Part shown: positions 1-4,574 of the stretch, piece by piece
Position numbering within the stretch: position 1 is the first letter of the stretch
Layout of the letters: each line of letters starts with the position of its first letter
Assembly (NCBI GenBank): GCA_028818995.1
Contig: JAPPMR010000937.1
Location: 1 to 5,364 of the forward strand
Origin: Candidatus Poribacteria bacterium
Lineage (GTDB): Bacteria; Poribacteria; WGA-4E; WGA-3G
Direction: 5' to 3'
DNA: 5,364 nt
Notes under the pieces: generated by a model
Database searches by the model: none
Seen by the model: only the letters and a program-made list of their open reading frames with translations
Told to the model about the DNA's origin: nothing
Program-made: the position numbers and the translations under genes

Positions 1-437
1 TGTGAAAGAGAGCGATTTGAACCGTATACCCTGATGGTTTGCAGTTGAAACGACAGTGCCTTCAGTTCAATCTTGAGATAAGGCGTGGAGGTATTGACAT
101 TAACTACTTGTTCAAACTGCTGATAACCGACCTTCAGGAACTGCAGCGTCTGCTGTCCTTCCGGCACGGCATCAAACTTAAACCGACCGTTTGCATCGGT
201 TCGGACGCGCTTCTCAAATCCCTTAATACGGACCGTAACCCCATCAAGTCGAGTACTGCTCTGTGTTTCAGCAACCTCTCCTTCCAAGGATCGTGTTGTG
301 TTTGAAGCACTTTGGGAATCCTTGAGATAGCAAAATAGGCATACCATTATCCCAGACACCAACACGAATAGGTAGGGACGCTTTCTAAGCATCCCTACCG
401 TGGGAGACCTATGCGAACAAGCACAAGTGCTTAACAT
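1..437 (-). CDS. Probable TonB-dependent outer-membrane receptor, N-terminal part (partial, runs off left edge)
   Basis: The frame is open from 437 to the window edge with no stop. Counting from the internal ATG at 392, residues 1-30 form a classical signal peptide (basic MLRKR, then a hydrophobic LFVLVSGIMVCLF stretch). Residues about 36-112 read as a carboxypeptidase-regulatory-like beta-sandwich: SLEGEV, LDGVTVRI, TDANGRFKFDAVPEGQQTL, VGY and KIEL match that fold's pattern. The segment LQTIRVYGS at 118-126 resembles the TonB-box/plug junction (compare LEEVVVTGS) seen when this domain precedes an outer-membrane receptor barrel. The plug and barrel lie outside the window, so the receptor call is inference; a SusC-like or other surface protein is possible. 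The start is uncertain. ATG 437 has TAAGGGGG four bases upstream, which includes the stop of the preceding gene. ATG 392 gives the neater signal peptide, but its GGTAGGG directly abuts the codon. The preceding His-rich lipoprotein suggests a zinc or other metal substrate. Confidence 0.72.
   Translation of the reverse strand, partial: MLSTCACSHRSPTVGMLRKRPYLFVLVSGIMVCLFCYLKDSQSASNTTRSLEGEVAETQSSTRLDGVTVRIKGFEKRVRTDANGRFKFDAVPEGQQTLQFLKVGYQQFEQVVNVNTSTPYLKIELKALSFQLQTIRVYGSNRSLS
371..399 (-). promoter_or_regulatory. 13-bp mRNA hairpin over an internal ATG of the receptor gene
   Basis: Read on the minus strand, GGTAGGGATGCTT is followed by AGA and then AAGCGTCCCTACC. All 13 positions pair, one as a G-U wobble, around a 3-nt loop. 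The hairpin contains the ATG at 392 and the purine run just before it. It has no following U-tract, so it does not look like an intrinsic terminator. If 392 is the true start, the structure would hide it. If 437 is the start, the hairpin lies in codons 13-22. Confidence 0.6.
419..432. repeat. Perfect dyad AAGCAC-AA-GTGCTT just inside the receptor start
   Basis: The palindrome aagcac/gtgctt with a 2-nt centre starts 5 nt into the reading frame that begins at ATG 437. In mRNA it can form an AAGCA/TGCTT stem with a CUUG tetraloop close to the start codon. The same GCAC...GTGC core recurs at 1059-1075 and 1098-1110. Confidence 0.5.
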
Positions 438-449
438 GGGGCCCCCTTA
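438..449 (-). promoter_or_regulatory. Shine-Dalgarno overlapping upstream stop (translational coupling)
   Basis: On the minus strand the lipoprotein stop TAA runs straight into GGGGG to give TAAGGGGG, one mismatch from the ideal TAAGGAGG. It is followed by CCCC and ATG (437). The spacing of four is short but usable. The arrangement suggests that the receptor is translated by ribosomes terminating on the lipoprotein gene. Confidence 0.5.
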
Positions 450-1034
450 TTGAACAGTTACCGGTATGAGAAATGCTGCCGTGAAATCTGGATGGTCCCC
501 GTGAAGGAGTTGAAGTTTGATTTCCGTTTTGCCTGCCTTCAATCCCTCGAGCCCAAACGGTAACTCGTCACCGTGATCATCGTGGTCATCGTGATCATCA
601 TCGTGGTCATCGTGATCATCATCGTGGTCCAGATGGATCTTGATAATAGCGGAATCGTACTCCGACAAGCCCAAGGCGAATTCTTCCTCATGCCCATGTT
701 CATCCACTGCCTCTACTTCATGGAGGTGGGCTTCGTGACCGTGTTCATCAAGAAATACGGCATGGACCTCAATCTCTTCACCAACGTTGACGGTGAGGCC
801 TCCGGTACGGGTTTCTTTAAACTGACGATAGACCTCCACCTCATCGACTTCTAAAATAAAGCCGTCGACATCGGCGTGAATGGGGGCATCCCCATGGTCG
901 TGGTCATGGTCATCAACAATGGGGTTGTCATCTTCACCGCAACCGCCCATAAAAGGTAGCACTGCTACCAAACTTATTAACATTAATCGTGAAATTGTAA
1001 GAGAAAAGTCGCGTTCAAAAAAGCACTTAAACAT
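447..1034 (-). CDS. Histidine/aspartate-rich metal-binding lipoprotein
   Basis: 195 residues from ATG 1034. An in-frame TTG at 1046 lies inside the Shine-Dalgarno (TTGGAG, GGAG six bases before the ATG), so the ATG is the better start. Residues 16-32 are a lipoprotein signal, LMLISLVAVLPFMGGC, with Cys32 as the lipidation site; the EDD that follows fits outer-membrane or periplasm-facing retention. His clusters occur at 41-54 (DDHDHDHGDAP), 96-115 (DEHGHEAHLHE, DEHGHEE) and 134-154 (repeated HDD/HDDD). Between them lie beta-rich segments such as GGLTVNVGEEIEVHAVFLDEHG. The C-terminus, GLKAGKTEIKLQLLHGDHPDF...IPVTV, resembles small His-rich lipoproteins that I recall sitting next to TonB-dependent receptors in several phyla, although I cannot name the family. 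The probable role is binding Zn2+ or a similar ion in the periplasm for the receptor encoded 9 bases downstream. The metal identity is inferred. It has its own promoter (1092-1119). Confidence 0.85.
   Translation of the reverse strand: MFKCFFERDFSLTISRLMLISLVAVLPFMGGCGEDDNPIVDDHDHDHGDAPIHADVDGFILEVDEVEVYRQFKETRTGGLTVNVGEEIEVHAVFLDEHGHEAHLHEVEAVDEHGHEEEFALGLSEYDSAIIKIHLDHDDDHDDHDDDHDDHDDHGDELPFGLEGLKAGKTEIKLQLLHGDHPDFTAAFLIPVTVQ
573..631 (-). repeat. In-frame 21-bp tandem repeat encoding the His/Asp tract
   Basis: On the plus strand the unit begins gtgatcatcatcgtggtcat and is 21 bp long. One full copy (591-611) is followed by a nearly complete one (612-631) and preceded by a copy shortened by one codon to 18 bp (573-590). 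The unit encodes seven residues of HDDHDDD type, so gain or loss of units keeps the frame and changes the number of His ligands in the lipoprotein. Confidence 0.85.
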
Positions 1035-1058
1035 TGTATTCTCCAATTTTTGTTTTAC

Positions 1059-1075
1059 GGCACAAAATACGTGCC
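1059..1075 (-). promoter_or_regulatory. GGCAC/GTGCC dyad in the lipoprotein mRNA leader
   Basis: On the minus strand GGCAC-GTATTTT-GTGCC has perfect 5-bp arms and lies between the -10 and the Shine-Dalgarno. It could be a second operator, since it shares the GCAC...GTGC core with the dyad at 1098-1110, or a leader hairpin. Confidence 0.4.
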
Positions 1076-1091
1076 TAAAAAATTATTTTTA

Positions 1092-1119
1092 ACTATAGCA
1101 CAGAGTGTGCATGATACAA
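1092..1119 (-). promoter_or_regulatory. Promoter of the His-rich lipoprotein, with operator-like dyad in the spacer
   Basis: On the minus strand TTGTAT (plus 1114-1119) and TATAGT (plus 1092-1097) are separated by 16 bp, close to sigma-70 consensus. The spacer holds a perfect 5-bp-arm dyad, GCACA-CTC-TGTGC (1098-1110), abutting the -10. A dimeric regulator bound there would block polymerase. It does not match the Fur/Zur consensus forms I know. The predicted transcript starts near 1085, giving a leader of about 50 nt. Confidence 0.55.
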
Positions 1120-1275
1120 TAAACAGAAATATACATAGTAGATGCGTAGATACAAAGATAACGCTGTAGAAAAACACACAAATATCGCGCTTCCTACACA
1201 ACTATAGACCAGATATAAGTCTCAGAAGTAGGACAGAAACAGTGGATAAAAGGGCGCGCAAACCCACGTAAGAAC

Positions 1276-1319
1276 ATTTGTATTGACACATTGCCCCTCT
1301 CTTAATGGCTAATACAAAT
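1276..1319 (-). repeat. 9-bp inverted repeat downstream of the small His/Cys-rich gene
   Basis: ATTTGTATT (1276-1284) and AATACAAAT (1311-1319) are perfect complements separated by 26 nt, with a further CATT/AATG pair inside. The structure lies about 45 nt past the stop at 1365, where a transcript end would be expected. The stem is AT-rich and no clean U-tract follows, so a terminator role is only possible. A third complementary segment lies at 1353-1360 (see findings). Confidence 0.35.
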
Positions 1320-1364
1320 TCCTCATCCTACGAGAAATAATAACTAAAGACTAATTTGTAACTT

Positions 1365-1736
1365 TTAGAGGTAAAATGGATTGGGGAATATAGGGGGTGC
1401 CCGACTCTGAATATTTGTGGTGGGTGTTAAGGGCACAAAAACAACCTTGCTGGGTAAAGGTTGATCAGAGCAAGGTGAAGGGAGGACTATAGCAGTTGGT
1501 TGGATTTCGAATTCTACGGGCGAATTAATAAATACACAAGCTGCACAACTTTCCGAACAATGAGAGGATTCATCGTGTTCAGACTCATGATTGTGTTCAG
1601 ACTCATGATTGTGTTCAGACTCATGATTGTGTTCACACTCATGGTCGTGCAACAGCGGACTAAAACCAAGCACTGTTACATAACAAACTATCGCAAATAA
1701 TATGAAGATATTAGAAGCAAATTTGCGGTTTTTCAA
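1365..1736 (-). CDS. Small exported His/Cys-rich protein, DUF2946-like, TTG start
   Basis: 123 residues. The only usable start is TTG at 1736: there is no in-frame ATG and an in-frame stop lies two codons upstream. AGCAGG sits seven bases before it. Residues 8-26 are a hydrophobic signal peptide or single membrane anchor. Residues 30-60 are a His/Glu tract with three EHNHES repeats and a degenerate fourth. They are followed by HC-SES-C-AA-C (Cys60, Cys64, Cys67), a likely metal or redox site. The C-terminus carries SRAPP, resembling the RGPP/RAPP tail of small DUF2946-type proteins that often accompany metal or TonB receptor genes. That resemblance is from memory and approximate. The likely role is periplasmic metal binding (Zn or Cu). 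A strong promoter precedes it, and the lipoprotein and receptor genes lie downstream on the same strand behind a separate promoter. Confidence 0.75.
   Translation of the reverse strand: MKNRKFASNIFILFAIVCYVTVLGFSPLLHDHECEHNHESEHNHESEHNHESEHDESSHCSESCAACVFINSPVEFEIQPTAIVLPSPCSDQPLPSKVVFVPLTPTTNIQSRAPPIFPNPFYL
1575..1646 (-). repeat. 18-bp tandem repeat encoding EHNHES units
   Basis: The plus-strand unit gtgttcagactcatgatt occurs as three exact 18-bp copies at 1575-1592, 1593-1610 and 1611-1628. A fourth, altered copy follows at 1629-1646 (gtgttcacactcatggtc). Each unit encodes six residues with two His, so changes in copy number keep the frame. The identity of the three copies points to recent duplication or slippage. 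Confidence 0.9.
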
Positions 1737-1774
1737 GAATCAACCTGCTTGTGTTACTGCGTATTTTAAGATAT

Positions 1775-1803
1775 ATTATACTATACAAATCAGGTGATTG
1801 CAA
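1775..1803 (-). promoter_or_regulatory. Consensus sigma-70-type promoter for the His/Cys-rich gene
   Basis: On the minus strand TTGCAA (plus 1798-1803), a 17-bp spacer and a perfect TATAAT (plus 1775-1780) lie about 40 bases before the TTG start at 1736. Transcription is expected to begin near 1768, giving a leader of about 30 nt. Confidence 0.75.
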
Positions 1804-2011
1804 ATGTTTTTGAAGATATAGGTGGGTTCAGTATTTGACATCCTCTATTTTTCTCTTGTTGGTGGGCTTTATAAGCCCGATGCACAAAGTGGTAGACAAC
1901 AGATGCCAAACGCCTATTTAGCGTTGAGTTGGCTATGTCTTAGTAACACAATGGAGGTGGGTAAAGTAACCCGCCTCCACAGGACGAATAAAGGATATGA
2001 GAAAAATCTAC
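1804..2011. other. Gene-free interval with three stem-loops
   Basis: A plus-strand reading frame crosses this stretch (1822-2031), but it has no ribosome binding site and overlaps three inverted repeats, so I do not call a gene. The repeats are GGGCTT-TAT-AAGCCC (1864-1878), GCCAA...TTGGC enclosing ACGC/GCGT (1905-1933) and the GC-rich stem at 1952-1979. No poly-T follows the first two on either strand. Confidence 0.5.
1952..1979 (-). terminator. GC-rich stem-loop after the M16 peptidase gene
   Basis: On the minus strand TGGAGGCGGGT pairs with ACCCACCTCCA (11 positions, one C/A mismatch) around a 6-nt loop, 32 nt past the stop at 2012. The following bases are TTGTGTT, so the U-tract is poor. 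Position favours a transcript end, but it could also be a dispersed intergenic repeat. Confidence 0.5.
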
Positions 2012-3325
2012 TTAATCTTCTAATTCAATAATTACTGTTACACGTTTTTCTGGAGCAAATATAGTTTTAGCCAAGTTTTCTATATCTGCACCAGTCACCT
2101 GCTGAATCGCATCCCGTATTTCTTTTCCGTTGATTTGTAATTGATATTGACGCCCAATACTGAAGGCTAAACTGTACATATTTTCTCCCCACTGTGCATC
2201 CGGTATATCAACTGTGCCTAAAAGAGCCAACATATTAATCGTTTGCTGTTTTTCTTGTGGCGTAAGTTTAGATGTCAATGCGGCTTGAAGGCGTTGATCC
2301 AATTCTTTCAGCACAGCGTCAACATTTTCTCCAGACGTTAATTCTGTCTGGAGGACAAGAGTGGTAGGATCATCAAGGGGCGGGTAGAAAATAGGTTGAA
2401 TTTTACCCATTTGAAATTTGGTTTGCAATGCATACGCCATACGTGAATGTACTATTAGAAATGGCACATATTCCTTGCTACCTGGCAAAGGTGCTGCATA
2501 TCCGATAGCAGCGACTCCGGTTGCATTTGGCACCACAGGTTGGACATTGATTTTGTTAACATCACCAGTTTTAGGTTTGGATTTAGGATGAGGTTCCGGT
2601 AGTAATTTGCCGGGGACAATTTGACTAAGATTTTCGTGAATGGATTTTTTCGCTTCCTCAACATCAAACTTGCCTGCTACAATTAAGATAGCATTGTTCG
2701 GTTTATAGTAGTCTTTCCAAAATTGTTGTAATCCAGCGACTGTGATTGTTTGGATATGCGCAATAGCACCACCACGTTGTCCACCTTGAGGGATAGGGTG
2801 CAACAGTGCTCGCGCATGGTTTATGCCTGCCAACATTGGGATGCCACCATACATGTTTGTCAATTCCTGCTTCACACGAGGCACTTCACGTTTAATATCC
2901 GCTTCGGTGATGCGAAGGTCGTTCATGCGTGCTGCAACGTCCTTTATTTCATCTGAAAATTGTTCTGCTTTAACAACACCAGCAATGACTGTGAAGTCCG
3001 TTCCGGTTTGCGCGTTCCAACCTGCAGGATAGTGCCTCGTGAACTGCATCACGTTGCGGGCAGGCGTTTCACCAGCGGCTGCGGTGACATACATGTGTTC
3101 CAGTAGGTGCGCCATCCCTGATTTGCCTACCGGATCGTGATTTTCACCGATATTGTATAGCACGACAAAAGCGACACTTTTTACAGTCGGTACAGGATGT
3201 AGAATTACGGTAAGCCCATTATCCAATTTATACGGTTCAGAAGTTCCAGCAGACAAGATTGATGCTACTAATAATATACCTATAATTATTGTTGTCAAAA
3301 TGATGTGCTTAATTCTGTTGGTCAT
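2012..3325 (-). CDS. Exported M16 family zinc metallopeptidase
   Basis: 437 residues from ATG 3325, with GGAGG eight bases upstream. A TTG at 3340 is part of that Shine-Dalgarno and is not the start. Residues 1-26 are a Sec signal peptide (hydrophobic 9-24, cleavage near ILSAG). The inverted zincin motif HLLEH is at 73-77 (His73 and His77 as ligands, Glu76 catalytic). Glu147 and Glu154 give the family's ExxxxxxE, with Glu154 placed as third ligand about 80 residues after His73. WNAQTGTDFT (103-112) is the usual M16 strand. The second domain begins near 195, with FWKDYYKPNNAILIVAGKFD typical of the M16C half. The length suits a single M16B-type chain. Such enzymes degrade peptides or misfolded exported proteins and often work with a second, inactive M16 subunit, which is not seen here. 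It follows the membrane-anchored protein gene by 85 bp, probably in one operon. Confidence 0.93.
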   Translation of the reverse strand: MTNRIKHIILTTIIIGILLVASILSAGTSEPYKLDNGLTVILHPVPTVKSVAFVVLYNIGENHDPVGKSGMAHLLEHMYVTAAAGETPARNVMQFTRHYPAGWNAQTGTDFTVIAGVVKAEQFSDEIKDVAARMNDLRITEADIKREVPRVKQELTNMYGGIPMLAGINHARALLHPIPQGGQRGGAIAHIQTITVAGLQQFWKDYYKPNNAILIVAGKFDVEEAKKSIHENLSQIVPGKLLPEPHPKSKPKTGDVNKINVQPVVPNATGVAAIGYAAPLPGSKEYVPFLIVHSRMAYALQTKFQMGKIQPIFYPPLDDPTTLVLQTELTSGENVDAVLKELDQRLQAALTSKLTPQEKQQTINMLALLGTVDIPDAQWGENMYSLAFSIGRQYQLQINGKEIRDAIQQVTGADIENLAKTIFAPEKRVTVIIELED

Positions 3326-3344
3326 TTTTGTTACCTCCAAGTGT

Positions 3345-3360
3345 TATGTCTTCAGACATA
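3345..3360. promoter_or_regulatory. Perfect palindrome TATGTCT-TC-AGACATA before the M16 gene
   Basis: The 7-bp arms are separated by two bases, starting five bases upstream of the M16 Shine-Dalgarno region. In RNA it forms TATGTC/GACATA with a UGAA loop. As DNA it could be an operator. A weak TTGTCT-18-TATGTC promoter on the minus strand would place the dyad over its -10. Confidence 0.45.
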
Positions 3361-3410
3361 GATTTCCTAAGTTCGACAAGACAAGGAAAATAGAATAAGG
3401 GTTGATTTGC

Positions 3411-4133
3411 TTATCTTCTCGTCGGTTGCATTTGCTCTAATAGCTCTGGTGGAATATCGGGCAATCCTAACATTTCTCGCAGACTCGCGTACTGGAAATA
3501 TCCTTCTAATTCAGCAGGCACGGGCCCATCAAGCGAGTCTTGTAACACCTGAAAATCAACATCGTATGCACCTTCATATCCTTCAAAAGTAACGAAGGTA
3601 ACTGCACCGGTAAATTTCTCAGTGATACGTTGACAGTACTCTTGCAAATCAGCTTCCAACGCTTTCCCTCTTGCCTCTAACTCTGGATAATTTTCAGGTG
3701 TTATTCCACCTTGGAAATCCTCCATCAGTTTTTGTGTTTCACTTAGGAGTCTGTCAAATTCGGAGAAAACCTCTTTGAGCAGGACAACCTTTGGATCTTC
3801 TTGTGGGGATCCTGCTGCCGTGGTGAGAAGTTCTTCAACAGGTTCAGCGGTTTCGTCTGGTTCAGGTGCTAATTCTTCAGAAACTACTGATGATTCCTCC
3901 ACTTCAGCGTCCGAGGCTTCTTCAATGTCCACAGTTTCAGGTTGAGTCGTAACTTCAGGCGATGTAGTCTGTTTTACCGTCTCAGGCACTTGCTGAGAGG
4001 ACACAGTGCCTTTATAGACTTTCACAGGTTCATGAGTTTGTAAATTTTGATAACGGTTAAAGATTATTACCGCAGCTATCAATAAAATAACTATTCCTCC
4101 GGCATAGAGGAAGTGAATGTTTTTACGTAACAT
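3411..4133 (-). CDS. Membrane-anchored protein with acidic linker, unknown function
   Basis: 240 residues from ATG 4133, preceded by GGGAGGT with eight bases spacing, a strong ribosome binding site. Residues 9-25 (LYAGGIVILLIAAVIIF) form one membrane anchor with a short basic N-terminus, so the rest should face the periplasm. Residues about 40-112 are a low-complexity linker rich in Glu, Pro, Thr, Ser and Val. A helical segment follows at 113-175 (VVLLKEVFSEFDRLLSETQKLMEDF, then EARGKALEADLQEYCQRI), and then a short mixed region ending DIPPELLEQMQPTRR. I do not recognise a family. The linker would hold the C-terminal domain away from the membrane or reach through peptidoglycan. The next gene on the same strand, 85 bp on, is the exported M16 peptidase, so a partner, adaptor or substrate role is conceivable but unproven. 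Confidence 0.8.
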   Translation of the reverse strand: MLRKNIHFLYAGGIVILLIAAVIIFNRYQNLQTHEPVKVYKGTVSSQQVPETVKQTTSPEVTTQPETVDIEEASDAEVEESSVVSEELAPEPDETAEPVEELLTTAAGSPQEDPKVVLLKEVFSEFDRLLSETQKLMEDFQGGITPENYPELEARGKALEADLQEYCQRITEKFTGAVTFVTFEGYEGAYDVDFQVLQDSLDGPVPAELEGYFQYASLREMLGLPDIPPELLEQMQPTRR

Positions 4134-4292
4134 GATAGATACCTCCCTAAATTAGCGTCAAATGATTATCTGAAAAAGACCGTTTGTTTCTTAACATAGT
4201 ATTGGCATTTCAGATTACGATTATTAGTGACGTGATTTTAGGGTGGAAAACGTGCATAATTTGAAAAATCTGGATTTCTATATACTGCTTTG

Positions 4293-4391
4293 CTAAGTCC
4301 TGGAGCAATCCAGAAGCGAGGGCAACCGTTTGATGAAATGGATTTCTTCTTCGCTCAAAACTGATAACCGTTTCGGATTTTGTGTTTCCAT
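4293..4391 (-). CDS. Small ORF or gene remnant, 32 residues, unknown
   Basis: The frame begins ATG (4391) METQNPKRLSVLSEEEIHFI and continues KRLPSLLDCSRT before TAG. It has a very good Shine-Dalgarno, AAGGTGA, with four bases to the ATG, which argues that translation did or does start here. The peptide is charged, with an amphipathic helix-like LSEEEIHFIKRLPSLLD, no signal peptide and no recognised family. It might be a genuine small protein or the N-terminal remnant of a longer gene cut off at the TAG. An 8-bp inverted repeat ends 12 bases before the ATG. It precedes the membrane-anchored protein gene by about 160 bp. Confidence 0.4.
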   Translation of the reverse strand: METQNPKRLSVLSEEEIHFIKRLPSLLDCSRT

Positions 4392-4403
4392 GATGTCACC
4401 TTT

Positions 4404-4428
4404 CCTTAAATGCTGACGCAATTTAAGG
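4404..4428. repeat. 8-bp inverted repeat in the leader of the small ORF
   Basis: CCTTAAAT (4404-4411) and ATTTAAGG (4421-4428) are perfect complements with a 9-nt loop. On the minus strand the 3' arm ends immediately before the AAAGGTGA ribosome binding site of the 32-codon ORF. It may be an operator dyad or a leader hairpin. Confidence 0.5.
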
Positions 4429-4447
4429 CATTAAATAATGTTAAAAT

Positions 4448-4469
4448 CAACTTTAATTTATAAAAGTTG
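4448..4469 (-). terminator. Weak AT-rich stem-loop, possible terminator of the HNH operon
   Basis: On the minus strand CAACTTT-TATAAATT-AAAGTTG is followed by ATTTTAAC, about 105 nt past the HNH stop. The 7-bp stem has only four G-C-containing positions across both arms and the T-run is short, so the call is tentative. Confidence 0.3.
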
Positions 4470-4574
4470 GGATGATAGGAATCAAGCCGGAATGTCTTTG
4501 CAATAGATTGTGAAAACACTGGAGAGTGAATTGATATAGATATTCTTAGGTATTAGTTAGGAACGAAAACGTGT

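Larger units (their letters stand above)
1035..1364. other. 330-bp intergenic region holding the lipoprotein promoter
   Basis: No convincing gene is present in any frame. The left part (1059-1119) carries a promoter with two GCAC...GTGC dyads, annotated separately. The right part (1276-1361) carries three complementary AT-rich segments downstream of the gene that ends at 1365. The middle, about 1120-1275, shows nothing I can interpret beyond a weak TGTAG/CTACA inverted repeat at 1165-1198. Confidence 0.6.
4134..4574. other. 440-bp gene-poor interval
   Basis: It holds a 32-codon ORF (4293-4391), the inverted repeats at 4404-4428 and 4448-4469, and the leader of the gene starting at 4133. I find no strong promoter for that gene; GATAAT near 4160-4165 has only a poor -35. 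The stretch 4470-4574 downstream of the HNH gene shows nothing further. Confidence 0.5.

Noticed and set aside
39..305. Plus-strand open frame of 88 codons opposite the receptor gene
   Set aside because: It is the antisense of a well-supported signal peptide and carboxypeptidase-regulatory-like sequence, and has no ribosome binding site.
573..646. Possible CRISPR array from short tandem repeats
   Set aside because: Repeats are contiguous multiples of three inside a coding frame and have no unique spacers.
573..854. Plus-strand open frame with a Val/Ile-rich start opposite the lipoprotein
   Set aside because: The hydrophobic tract is only the reverse complement of the His/Asp repeat; no independent gene signals.
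1035..1046. TTG start at 1046 for the His-rich lipoprotein
   Set aside because: The TTG is part of TTGGAG, the Shine-Dalgarno for the ATG at 1034.
1500..1700. Plus-strand frame containing repeated FRLMIV units
   Set aside because: It is the antisense reading of the 18-bp EHNHES repeats.
1822..2031. Plus-strand 69-codon frame starting at GTG
   Set aside because: It has no Shine-Dalgarno, crosses three inverted repeats, overlaps the end of the M16 gene and encodes nothing recognisable.
3326..3340. TTG start at 3340 for the M16 peptidase
   Set aside because: The TTG overlaps TTGGAGG, the Shine-Dalgarno for the ATG at 3325, which also gives a better signal peptide.
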